64,000 bases of DNA from Prasinococcaceae sp. CCMP 1430. Taxonomy: Eukaryota; Prasinodermophyta; Palmophyllophyceae; Prasinococcales; Prasinococcaceae. Below, in pieces: positions 31,774 to 41,279 of this stretch; within the stretch, counting starts at the first letter, position 1; each line of letters starts with the position of its first letter. The notes under the pieces were generated by a model. That model was not told the origin of the DNA. It was given only the letters and a program-made list of their open reading frames with translations, and did not search any database. The position numbers and the translations under genes are program-made. The stretch lies in assembly GCA_013416795.1 (NCBI GenBank), contig RQSC01000027.1, forward strand, positions 845,553 to 909,552, in the 5' to 3' direction.

Positions 31774-33305
31774 TCATGCCACGAAGAGCTCCTTCGGAAT
31801 CGTGGCGATGGACCACGCCGCGGTCAGGTGCCATAGCTGCGCGGTAGTGAGCAGGCGTTCAGTCGCGCGTGGGATACACCCGGGGTCAGCTACTGCGCAG
31901 AACGTTGGCGAGCGCGCGATGGCGCGAGCTGATGGGTGCGCTCGACAACGCGTGGCACCTCTTGCCCGCTGCGCCCCGCGCGGGCCTGCGGCGCACACGC
32001 TGGCTCGCACGCGTGCCCGTCAACACTTACCGGATGCATAATCCAGTGACCCCAGCTGGCGTCCTCCCCCAGCCAGCACGCGACGCTGAAGACGCTGGAC
32101 AACACGTGCGAGATGTGCTTTCGCCTGATCGCGTCATCTTTGATGGCGGCCTGTGCGAATTCGTGCTCGATGACGGCGGTCTGTGCCGCGGTGACAGGCA
32201 ACGGGAACGCCGGCGCCAGCGCCAGCGCGACCGCGCGAACGGCCCCGGGCAGCTGGGGCCGCACGCATGCGGACAGGTGCGTCGTGTTGACGGCAATGGA
32301 CACGAAGTCCAGCCGGCGTGTGTGTGGCCGCACATGTCCCGAAGACGAGTGAAAAAGCATCGACGCGCAGCCAACCGCAAAGATGCCGTTGGCGAAGCGC
32401 CGCCGCTTGGCCGTGTCCCGCGGGAAGTGCTTGATCCCAAGCCACAGGAACGGGAGGCTCGTGATGACGTTTAGCACGTTCTCGAATGGCGGCTCGTGCG
32501 TCTTCGCAGGTCCGGGAAACGGTGGCGGCAGGGCGTCATACACGGCCTTGGCAGCGTACGCACCCGTGACGAGCGCCTCTCGGCCAAAGACAGCCGCGCG
32601 CACGCTCAGTCGCAACGGCACAAGCCCCAAGTTGAGCGCCCCGGCCTCGCCATCGGCCGTGCCGACGGCGTCGATCTGGTCCTCGGTCGCAACAGCCTCA
32701 TCTACCAGCACGTCTCGCTCCTGTTCCTCACCCTGCTCCTGCTCGGCCAAGAGTGGAAGCGGCGGGGGTGGGGGGGGAGGAGGAGGGGGCGACACTCCCT
32801 CCGTTTCCTCACCACCCGACACGCAGCCAATATCGTCGCCTTCACTCGCGCCGTCTGCGATGGGGTGGCTGTTCAGCGGGCGACCAGTCGCGCCGTCGTC
32901 GAGCTCGGTAAACACGTTGTGCTTGTCGAGCGCATCGAGCCCGGGAGCGGCCTTGTCGAGCACAGGCGGCAACGCGGCGGTCGACGCGCACGCAAGGGTA
33001 GCAAAGCGGCGCCTGCGCGTGCGCGGCGCGCGGCGCGACGCAGCGACGCCGTCCCCTGCGACCGGCAACGGCGCGCCGCGGCGGTCCCTCCCCTCCCCTG
33101 CCTCCGCGGCCGCTCCGCTGGCGGGGTCCCCGCGCGCGCGCTCGGCCCGGGCGGAGCCCGCGGACCCCAGAGTTTGATAGAGCTTTTTGGCGAGGCGTCG
33201 AGGCGTTGCGCTGCGGGGCGCGCGCGCGGGGGGCCCTCGCGCGCCCTGGGACCCGCCCGTTCCCGCCTCGCGGATTCCGTGCACTCTTTCGTGATGTATG
33301 TACAA
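31774..33305 (-). CDS. Polytopic membrane protein with CREST-superfamily (ceramidase/PAQR/Per1-like) features, start unresolved
   Basis: Several hydrophobic segments (NVLNVITSLPFLWLGIKHF, NGIFAVGCASMLFHSSSG, AVALALAPAFPLPVTAAQ, HVLSSVFSVACWLGEDASWG). The pattern S-x-x-x-H-S followed by R-R-L-D (ASMLFHSSSG, then RRLDFVSIAV) and a late H-x-x-x-H (HWIMHPLWHLTAAW) matches the CREST arrangement of Ser, Asp and His ligands in putative metal-dependent amidases and Per1-type proteins. The last exon is 31774-31836, joined over a 194-bp intron (31837-32030, donor GTAAGT) so that HWIMHP meets LWHLTAAW. The N-terminal half is low-complexity (a Pro run, acidic linker) and has no ATG in frame up to 33305, so at least one 5' exon is missing from this model, possibly starting at 33948. 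Confidence 0.5.
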
Positions 33306-33704
33306 ACGGGAGACTCACATCTATCCGTGTCAAAGCGCATGCAACTTGCCGATCCGATTCGCGGCCGAAGCGCGGCGGCGGCGGAGGCAGGTGGCAGGTG
33401 CAGCCGGCCGGCGATGGGCCGATGGCGCGAGGCGGGGGGAACGTCCCCGTTTCGCCGGCATACATCATTCTTTTTTGTAGTAGATGAACCCACGGGAGAC
33501 TAAAAAAAGGGTGTCGACTTCGACGACAGGGGGCGCCAGCTGCGGGCGCGCTGCAGGCGGTGGGGAGTGTTGGAGGGGGGAGAGCAGGGGACGGAGGTGC
33601 CGGGCGGCACAGCGCGCGCGGCAGGCGCCGGGAACCGCGGGCGAGGGGGAGCGGCGCCGCACGGGCGGGGATCGGCGAGCCCTGCGCGAGGTGCACGCTC
33701 CGCC

Positions 33705-33948
33705 TCATATACGCGCCAGGCACACACATATGCGATGACGGCGCTCGCCATGCGGAGGCGCGCACGGGGCGCCGCCGACTGCGGCGCAGATAGAAGCACA
33801 GCTTGAGGAGGCCGCACTCCCACCTGAGGACATAGCCGAGGCGTTCCAGCGCGCAGCGCGGGCTCGCGCAGCCGCAGGAGGTGGCTGCGGCGGCGAGTGC
33901 AAGGGCCATGAGCACCCGCGAGGCGCGGTGCCACCGCAGCAGCCGCAT
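33705..33948 (-). CDS. Short signal-peptide-like open frame, possibly a first exon
   Basis: From ATG at 33948 the frame reads MRLLRWHRASRVLMALALAA, a convincing signal or transit-like peptide, then CASPRCALERLGYVL up to a possible donor CTCAG/GTGGGA at 33823. A splice acceptor (CGCCGCAG) follows at 33779, after which two frames remain open (one reads RMASAVIAYVCAWRVYEAER). It may be the first exon of the CREST-like gene or a separate small gene; the phases do not settle it. Confidence 0.25.
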
Positions 33949-34159
33949 GGCGAGCCACGCGGTCGTTAGAGTAGCTCTAGTAGACGTGGACTATCATAGT
34001 AGTAGCTAGACGTAGAGCGATGACGAGCGTGCCATGCGGGCCAGGTGTTGTGGTCTCTGCGGTCACAGTGTCACGTACAGTATTTACAACAAGTGCGCCC
34101 AGGTCCGCGCGTGCGAGCGCAGGGGTACGAAGCGGAGCGCAAGGGCGAGCACACACGAA

Positions 34160-36436
34160 TCAGAACGCTGCGTCGGGCGCCCCGCGCATCTCTTCGTCAT
34201 GGCCACGGCCGCACAGGCGGGCCTGCGCTCGATCACCCGCAGCGGCAGCTGCGGCGAGGCAAACAAAAAACTCCTCCCGCGCGGCGGTGGCAGCGCGTTC
34301 GTTGAAACGAGCGGCGGCGGCTGCGCGTGCACGCGCGCCGGCGGCCGCTGCCTCCAACGGCGACGTGGCCAGCCGCACCATGAGCTCAGCGAGCGCCTGC
34401 GATGTTGGCTCGCTGGCAACGTAGCTGTGCGCGTCGATCCGAGCGTAGGGCGATTCTCTGGCACCGCCCATCAAGTACGACGCCGGCAGCGCCCAGTCAG
34501 CCGCCGCCGGCAGCCCGAAGTTCACCACGGGCAGCTCCATGGCCATCGCCTCGATGGCCACGTAGCCGAATGTCTCGCTCTGCGGGCGAAGCGAGGGAAA
34601 GAGCAAGGCGTCCGCGCGCTCCAGATGCTCGACAAGGCCCTCGCCACCTGCCTGGCCAACGAAGGACACGCAGTCGCTCACGTTGAGGTGAATCGCCATC
34701 GCACGGAGGTAGGCCTCCATGGGCCCCATGCCCGCGAGCGCGAGCGCGAGCGTGGGGCTGCCAACCCGAGGAAGCGACGCACGAGCGAGTGCGAGTGCGC
34801 GCAGCGCCATGCCTGGCGACTTCTCGCTGCTCAGGCGGCCAACGTACGCGAAGGTGAAGGGCGGGGCGTCCTTCGAGGCAACGCTTGGCGTCGCGTTCTC
34901 CCCAGCCACAGCTGCCCCGCGCGCTCGCCGCGCGCGCGTCTCCGCCTGCCTCCGCAGCGAAAAGTGCGAAAGATCGACGCCCGGGCGCAGCAGCCGTACA
35001 GGCGGCAGCACGTATCCCTCCTCTCCAGCATCGATGTACCCACCGAGAGGAGGCGTTCTAGCCGCCTGATCGCGCAGGACATCGGCTGTGTGCTGTGCCA
35101 CGTACGCCGCAGGCGCCACCACAACATCGACCTCCTCAGTAGTTGCGGGGTGCAGATTCCAGGCCTCCAGCAGCACGATCGTGTGGTTGCCATTCGCCGC
35201 CCGCGCTGCCAGCCCGATGAGCTTGTCCGCCGCGGCCGCCGCCGCATTCGACGCTGCTGAAAATGCAACGATGCTGCAGCCGCGCACAGCGTCTGTGAGT
35301 GACCTGGCGGTCGCAGAGGCCCAATCTGCAAGTGCGCCCCGCCCATCTGCGGAGCTGTCGGCACCACCGGGAGGCTCGCACTCCCCGACGCCTTCCATAC
35401 TCGCGGGCGAAGGCTGCGCGCGCAGCACGTCCTCGACGGCTTTCGCTGCTTCAGTGGCCGTGCGCACCTCACCGCGCGGCACGTGGCCGAGCTCAACGCG
35501 CGTGACGTCCAACCCAGCTTCTCCGAGTGCACGCGCGAGCCGAGCGTCGACATTCACCGCGTTGGTGGTCGAGATATAGCGCGCCGAAGCCGCGCCCGCC
35601 GCAAGGTACGCCCGTGCGTGCGCCATCGCAGCAGTTTTAACGCCGTCGAGCTTGTCCAGGCCCCCAAAGAAGCACGCCGTGCCAGCGAGTGCGCGCGTGC
35701 GCTCGCGTGCGCCCTCAGCGGCGCCATCGGGCAACAACGCTGCTCCTTGCGCGAGAGCGCGGGCGGCCTCCTCGGCAACTTGACGCCTTGCAAAAGGGTC
35801 GTCGCTCTGTGGCACGACATCGAAGACTACGGACGCCTCGGTCTCGAAAGCGGCGCCGCGCTCGCACGCATGCTGCGTGCCAGCACATGCCAGCCGCGCC
35901 CGTGCGACGTGCGTGCCCCACGGCAGCGAACTCAAAGAGAGCGAGAGAGTGCTGTTGCGCCCGCCACCGTCCGCGCCATCGCTTGGCCCGTCGTCAGGCG
36001 CCTGCACGACACCAAGAGCTTGCCAAGGGCTTGGGACCGCGCGGTGGTGGAGCTCCACGAGCGCCTCCAGTCGGGGCGGGTGCTGCAGCTTGCGGCCCCC
36101 GGCGTGCGCCTGTGCGCAGCACTCCTCCGCGGCGAGCGCTCGCGCCGCCGCAGAGCCCTCGCCACGCTCCCACTCAACTTGCAGTGGGACCGTCGCTCGC
36201 GGTGCTGTCGCCATCTCGATACCGGCCCCCTCGCGTACGCCCTCGCGCTCGGACTCAGCCGGCACGCGCAGCTCAGCGTACTGCGCAGGCAGCTGGAACA
36301 CGAGCAGCGGTGGCGGGCGCTCTCGCTCGCGCTCGAGCGCGCTGACGTGCCCGCCCGCGCCCGCGAGTACCGCCATGAGCGCGCAAGTGATGCATCCCCC
36401 CACGCGAAACCTACGGGGTTGCGGTCGACCCCGCAT
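34160..36436 (-). CDS. GT4-family glycosyltransferase with N-terminal signal anchor
   Basis: Retaining glycosyltransferase of the GT-B fold, probably in the Golgi or ER. I start at 36436, where MRGRPQPRRFRVGGCITCAL and a hydrophobic segment form a signal anchor; the frame is also open from an ATG at 36661 inside the divergent neighbour. The N-terminal 350 residues are poorly conserved. The C-terminal domain is typical: FAYVGRLSSEKSPGMALRAL, LALAGMGPMEAYLRAMA, DCVSFVGQAGGEGLVEHLER, DALLFPSLRPQSETFGYVAI, then EAMAMELPVVNFGLPA, with the E-x7-E nucleotide-sugar motif in SETFGYVAIEAMA. About 758 residues, no introns needed. Donor and acceptor sugars cannot be told from sequence. Confidence 0.85.
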   Translation of the reverse strand: MRGRPQPRRFRVGGCITCALMAVLAGAGGHVSALERERERPPPLLVFQLPAQYAELRVPAESEREGVREGAGIEMATAPRATVPLQVEWERGEGSAAARALAAEECCAQAHAGGRKLQHPPRLEALVELHHRAVPSPWQALGVVQAPDDGPSDGADGGGRNSTLSLSLSSLPWGTHVARARLACAGTQHACERGAAFETEASVVFDVVPQSDDPFARRQVAEEAARALAQGAALLPDGAAEGARERTRALAGTACFFGGLDKLDGVKTAAMAHARAYLAAGAASARYISTTNAVNVDARLARALGEAGLDVTRVELGHVPRGEVRTATEAAKAVEDVLRAQPSPASMEGVGECEPPGGADSSADGRGALADWASATARSLTDAVRGCSIVAFSAASNAAAAAADKLIGLAARAANGNHTIVLLEAWNLHPATTEEVDVVVAPAAYVAQHTADVLRDQAARTPPLGGYIDAGEEGYVLPPVRLLRPGVDLSHFSLRRQAETRARRARGAAVAGENATPSVASKDAPPFTFAYVGRLSSEKSPGMALRALALARASLPRVGSPTLALALAGMGPMEAYLRAMAIHLNVSDCVSFVGQAGGEGLVEHLERADALLFPSLRPQSETFGYVAIEAMAMELPVVNFGLPAAADWALPASYLMGGARESPYARIDAHSYVASEPTSQALAELMVRLATSPLEAAAAGARARAAAAARFNERAATAAREEFFVCLAAAAAAGDRAQARLCGRGHDEEMRGAPDAAF

Positions 36437-36603
36437 GGTCGGCTGTGCGGGCACGCCCCCCCGGCGCGGGGGGCGCGCGCCGCGCCGTGTGGCGTGGTGC
36501 ACACTGCTCGCGTTTGCGCAGGTCTGGGCAATGTGCTTTCGGCACCTCGCCACTGCTTGCGCGCGGGGCGCGGCGCAGTGTTGTGCGAGCGGCGCGGCGG
36601 CCA

Positions 36604-37869
36604 ATGTCGACTCCTTCACCGAGCCCTCCGCCCGCCAATCCCTCGCCGATTCCGCCGCCATCGAGCCCTACGCCGAGCCCTCCTCTGCCGAGCGCTCCTC
36701 CGCCGAGTCAGCCGCCATCGAGCCCTACGCCCAGCCCTCCTGCGCCTAGTCGGCCACCGCTGAGCCCTGCTCCTCCGAGTCAACCGCCACCAAGCCCGCC
36801 GCCCCCTGCAGCGCCGAGCACTCAATCGCCGAATCCCCCTCCTCCGAGAGCGCCCAGCGCACCGCCCACGCCAACGCCACGCGCGCCACCGCGGCCGGCC
36901 GCGCGGACTGCGCCCAGCTCAGGTGCATCCAGCAGCAGCAGGAGCGGTGAATCTGGTACGTGGATGTCCACTTTGGCTGCAGGTGCGGCGGCGACCGCCG
37001 CCGCTGCCCTCGCGGTTGCGGTGTACATCCGTCTGAGGCGCTCAGAGTTCCGCGTGCTTGCGACGAGCGCTGCCTCCGCAGTGCCTGAGGTGGGCGAGCC
37101 ACTCGAGGCGCGCTTCGCCGCGAGCGCAGATGCGTTTCAGGCCGCCTCCATGGCCTCCGCTGTGGGCATGGAGGCCGCGCCGCGGTTGAGCGGTCCGCAG
37201 CGCCTCGCGCTGTACGCGCTGTACAAGCAGGCGACATGTGGCGACTGCCGCGCGGCGATGCCGCCGAAGCTGTTTGACTACAGGGTGCTCGCAAAGTGGG
37301 ATGCGTGGTGCTCACTGCGTGGCGTGAACGTGGAGCGCGCGCAGGCCGCGTACGTTGGCGCAGCGATCGCGATGCTCGGTCCCGAAGCGATTGCTGCTGC
37401 CGAAGAGGCCGCGAGCAAAGGAGGCGCTGCTGGTGGCGTGACGTCCCGGCTGATGCCGGCGCAGGACGAGGGCGAAGACGCTGGCGGCGATTCCGGCGAG
37501 GGCTGGGGTGAGGGAGCCGAGGGATTTGTTGCTGGCAAAGGAGAGGAAGGCGTCACGATCGCGCATCGCCTAGCAGCTGAGGGCAACGTCGAGGCGCTCA
37601 AGCTGCTCGACCCTCGCTGGCTTACGCAGCGCGATGACAACGGCTGCCTGCCGCTGCATTGGGCTGCCGACAATAATAAGGCGGCGGCGTGCACTGCGCT
37701 AGCGCGCGAGCTCGGCGCAGACGTGGACGCTCGGGACGAGGACGGCTCGACGGCGCTGCACTATGCCGGGATGTGCGGCAACAAAGAGGCCTTCGAGGCG
37801 CTGATCGCTGTAGGAGCTGACCCCGACGCACGCGACAACGAAGATGAAAGGCCCGTGCTTGAGGCGTGA
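36604..37869 (+). CDS. Acyl-CoA-binding protein with proline-rich N-terminus, membrane anchor and ankyrin repeats
   Basis: Binds long-chain acyl-CoA esters. From ATG at 36604: about 115 residues of extensin-like Ser-Pro-Pro repeats (SPSPPPANPSPIPPPSSPTP and on), one transmembrane helix (STLAAGAAATAAAALAVAVYI), an ACBP domain (EARFAASADAFQAASM, GPQRLALYALYKQATCGDCR, VLAKWDAWCSLRGV, AQAAYVGAAIAML) with the Tyr and Lys residues of the ligand site, an acidic Gly-rich linker, and at least two ankyrin repeats (DDNGCLPLHWAADNNKAAAC, DEDGSTALHYAGMCGNKEAF). TM-ACBP-ankyrin is the order of plant ACBP1/ACBP2, where the protein sits in ER and plasma membrane. The proline-rich part is unusual. An ATG at 36964, just before the helix, is an alternative start. 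Confidence 0.85.
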   Translation: MSTPSPSPPPANPSPIPPPSSPTPSPPLPSAPPPSQPPSSPTPSPPAPSRPPLSPAPPSQPPPSPPPPAAPSTQSPNPPPPRAPSAPPTPTPRAPPRPAARTAPSSGASSSSRSGESGTWMSTLAAGAAATAAAALAVAVYIRLRRSEFRVLATSAASAVPEVGEPLEARFAASADAFQAASMASAVGMEAAPRLSGPQRLALYALYKQATCGDCRAAMPPKLFDYRVLAKWDAWCSLRGVNVERAQAAYVGAAIAMLGPEAIAAAEEAASKGGAAGGVTSRLMPAQDEGEDAGGDSGEGWGEGAEGFVAGKGEEGVTIAHRLAAEGNVEALKLLDPRWLTQRDDNGCLPLHWAADNNKAAACTALARELGADVDARDEDGSTALHYAGMCGNKEAFEALIAVGADPDARDNEDERPVLEA

Positions 37870-37957
37870 GCGGTCGCGCCGCGAGGGACAGACCTCCCTA
37901 AGGGTGCATACATCTTGTTACTGTACAACATTCGCTCGCCCGCCCTACGCTGCACGC

Positions 37958-38987
37958 TTACGCTGCGTCGGCCTCGAAGCCGTCCGACGTGCCGCGCGCC
38001 TCACACCACGCATCGCCATACCGACTCCAGCGCTCGCGCTCGCCGCTGCCGCCGCAAAGCGTGTCAGCGAGCGCAGCTGCGGGCACGAGGACATCTGTGA
38101 GCTCTCGCTGGTTGCGGGACGAATGAACGACGTATTCCACGCCCTGCGAACCCAGAGACCATCCCACGCATTCAGCCGCGCTCGGCGGGGCGCCCAGGCC
38201 GAGCTCCGGCGCTTCCTCGAGCAAGCCATTCCACCGCGTCGAGCAAAAGCCAACGACGGGCACGCCGAGCGCCGCGGCGCGCTCGAGCGTGCTCGCTGTC
38301 TCGTGCACCTGGTGTGCCATGCCTACACGCAACATGATCGCATCAAGCAGCGGATCGTCCTCGGCCTCGTGAAGGTCCAAAAGCGCGGACGCTGCGCTCA
38401 CCGAGTGCGTGCTGGCCCCGACAGCGCGCACACGCGGGTCTGAGCTCGCAGCGAGCAGAGCGTCGCGCACGTCCTGCAGGTGCTCGTCGGGACATACATA
38501 CTCGGCGAAAAAGGCGTCCAGGTGTGCGGCACCGAGGAGCTCACATGCGTCGGAGATGCGCGTCGATATGCCCGCAGGGCTGGTGGCACGCCGCAGAGCG
38601 CGGGCGCGCACGTCAGCCGCAGCCGCTACCGACGAGCGCAAGTGCGGCAGGGCGACGGCAGTACGCGGCTCACCTCCGGTCGTGCGTGCCGCTCTGCAGG
38701 CAAATTCTCGCACGCGTGCGCCGCTGTTCGCAGAGCTGTCGCACGCCCGACACGAAAGCTGGATATCGGTGCGGGTTATACACGAAAGTCACGAGCGAGG
38801 TATCGCCAGGCAGTGAGGCGAGCGCGGCGCCTGGTAGCGACGCCGGCTGCGGCGGATTGGCGCGTGCGGCGCCGCCAAGGCCCACGCGCCAGAGCGGCGC
38901 CCCGCCTGGTGCTGTGAGGGGCATGCGTTGCGTCGCGTGCGCGCTGTGCCATGCAGCGGCGTTGGCGCAGCCCAGCGTGCGCAGCAT
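37958..38987 (-). CDS. Aldo/keto reductase-like protein
   Basis: Two exons, 38714-38987 and 37958-38625, with an 88-bp intron (donor GTGCGA, acceptor GGTAG); total about 313 residues, the usual size for the family. After splicing the order is: N-terminal GAPLWRVGLGGAARANPPQP, VTFVYNPHRYPAFVSGVRQL, then RISDACELLGAAHLDAFFAE, SDPRVRAVGASTHSV, LLDAIMLRVGMAHQVH, ERAAALGVPVVGFCSTRWNG and SLGSQGVEYVVHSSRNQREL. These follow the TIM-barrel order of aldo/keto reductases, including the late position for NADPH contacts. The catalytic Asp-Tyr-Lys-His tetrad is not clearly kept, so enzymatic activity is doubtful. Confidence 0.6.
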
Positions 38988-39251
38988 CAGCGCCTCGCGC
39001 CGCCGCCGAAGGCCCGTGGCAGCGGCGGCGCTTCCGATCGCGGCGGCGGGAGCGATGGCAATGGCAACAGGTACGGCGCACAACGATGCGTATCAACGTA
39101 TGGCGCCGCGCAGATCACGGATCGCACTCGCTTGGCTGTGCGTGCGCTGCGCATGCGGGCGTACACGCAGATATGCGATACGATGAGGCCGTCTGTCACC
39201 TGGAGGTTACAACTTGTGCAGGCTGCGCTGGGCCGCGCTGCGCACGAGCGT

Positions 39252-40754
39252 CTACTCGGCGGGCGACTCGTCGTCTTCAGGCTCCTCCTCCTCGGCGTCA
39301 AAGACGGGCTCGCCCCCATCGCTGCCGTCGCTGTCGGCGCTGTCAGCGTCCCCGGCCGGGGCCGCAACCTCGGCGACCTCGGCGTCTTCGTCATCGTCGT
39401 CCTCCTCCGACGACTCACCGTCAAAGCCCCCGGGGCTGTCGTCCGGTGCTGGCATCATCTCAAGATCGTCGTCATCGCCGCTGTCGTCACCATCGCTTCC
39501 TGCCGCCGCGCCTGAGTCCGAGTCGTCGTCGAGCACGATGGGGTCGGCGGCGGTGTTGCTGAACGGCTCGGGCACGTCGCTCGACTCCTCCGCGTCCTCC
39601 CCCTCCTCTTCGTCCCCGTCCTTGCACGAGTAGTAAAAGACCGGGTCGGCCCATATCTCCCTGAGCGCCCCTAACACGCGCGGCTCGCCGGCTGCGTCGA
39701 CTGTCGAGCCAAAGAGTACCTCGAAGATGTTCTTGTAGCCCCCCGAGCACTCCACGGCGAACAGCTTCTCTCCTTCTTCTGTGAGCGGCGGCCTCTGCAC
39801 GCCTCCGTCGCTCCCGACCCCGTCCGCCGCACCGTCCGGCTCCGCGTCGCGAGCGGTGGCTGTGCGCGACAAGACGAAGGGGGCGTCGCCCACGAAGTAC
39901 TTCTTCGCGCCATCGCCAAAGGTGATCTTGACCTCCCCCGCGCGTTGCTCGCCTTTCGTTGGAAAGTCCATGGCGACGTCGTCGATGAAGTCCATCGCCG
40001 CCCAGATCTCGTGGTGGTACGTGTAGTCTGCGAGCTCGTCGTGGTTGCCGATCGCGTGCGACCAAAACTCACACTCGGCAGGCAGTTGTCGGATCACCTG
40101 CGAGCGCGTGCGCCAGAACTTGGTGCGGTCCTCGCGGTGTGCGGTCTCAAACTCGATCTCCGCAGCCGCGGCCGCAGCGGCTGCGGCCGCAGCAGACTGC
40201 TCGGCGCACCTCTCATCGAGGTCGCGCAGCGCCGCCTGCACCACCTGCAGGGTCTCGAACTGCTCCTGCTCGTCCACCGCGGGCCCGTCGCCCGGCTGCG
40301 TCGCCGCCGCGCCGCTGCCTCCGGCCTCGCCGTTGGCTGCGGGCGCCGGCTCCTCTGCTGCCGCGTTCGCCACCGTGGCGGCAGCATCAGCTGCGGGTTC
40401 GGGCTCCACCGCGGCGTCCCCAGCTGGGACGGGTCCCTCAGCACCCGGCTGCGCGCCCTCGCTCTCGCGATCATCCTCGCCGTCCGTGCGCGCGCGCTTT
40501 GAGGAGGGCTCACCCTCCTCGGCGCACGGCGCGGCGGGCACCAGCGTACTCGATCGGCACGACACGGCCGGTTGGTGTGCTGACGTGCCCACCTGCGGGC
40601 GTCGCCCGCGCCCACCGCACCGCGCGAAGGGGCGCGCCTCCGCCCGTTCGCGTTCGCGTTCGCTTTCCAGCGTCGGTTTCGCGGCGCGGTGTGGCGCCGC
40701 AAGGTCGGTCGGCGCGCACCAATTTTTACACTACGCTGACTGAGCGCAGCACAT
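39252..40754 (-). CDS. NAP/SET-family histone chaperone
   Basis: Nucleosome assembly protein type histone chaperone, nuclear. The main exon (39252-40548) has the long dimerisation helix (QEQFETLQVVQAALRDLDER, FETAHREDRTKFWRTRSQVI), the NAP core (IRQLPAECEFWSHAIGNHDE, YHHEIWAAMDFIDDVAMDF, VKITFGDGAKKYFVGDAPFV), an insert, and a long acidic tail of Asp/Glu/Ser typical of the family. A basic patch (SSKRARTDGED) near the N-terminus may be a nuclear signal. The main frame has no ATG; a possible 20-bp first exon (40735-40754, MCCAQS plus two bases) spliced over 186 bp (donor GTAGTG) keeps frame, but the donor is weak. Spacing and sequence resemble SET more than NAP1. Confidence 0.82.
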
Positions 40755-41043
40755 CCCGGCTCTGATTTTTTTTCGGTTTTGGGGGGGGTGAAGGTTTGAA
40801 TTCGTTTCTCCCCTGACTGACTTGACTGAATGGTCAGATTCGGATTCGCCAGCCGGCGCGCCCGCGCGTGGCCGAGCGAATCCGGAAAAAAAAAAATCCG
40901 AACGCGGCGAGGCTGCGCTGGATGGCCATGGCCGCTTGCTCGTTGGTTGGTGGTCGGTCGGTTGGTGGCGGTAGAGGGGAGCGCCGCGGCGTCGCTCGCC
41001 CAAGAAGGACCTCAGACAAAAGGCGTCGCCGAGGGGGGCAATC

Positions 41044-41157
41044 ATGGCCTGCGGTGCGGCGTCGACGGCAGGCGTGGGCGATGGCAGCGGCGGCGGCGGT
41101 GGCAGCGACGATGCGGACAGCGCGCCGTCGAACACTGAGGATAGCCTTGACATGTGA
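41044..41157 (+). CDS. Small open frame of 37 codons, uncertain
   Basis: Reads MACGAASTAGVGDGSGGGGG and ends SNTEDSLDM before TGA. It is the only plausible start between the NAP/SET and ABCG genes. The composition (Gly/Asp/Ser) and a competing minus-strand frame make it doubtful; it could be an upstream open frame or a stray exon. Confidence 0.15.
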   Translation: MACGAASTAGVGDGSGGGGGSDDADSAPSNTEDSLDM

Positions 41158-41279
41158 CTCTCAACTTTGGTTGGTAGCGTTCGTTTCCCCCCTCTGAGCC
41201 TGTGCCTGCTGCGCTATGTGGCGAGGCGGGGATGGGGCACGTGCATGCCCCCGCGCGAGCGACGTCCTTCTATGAGCGC

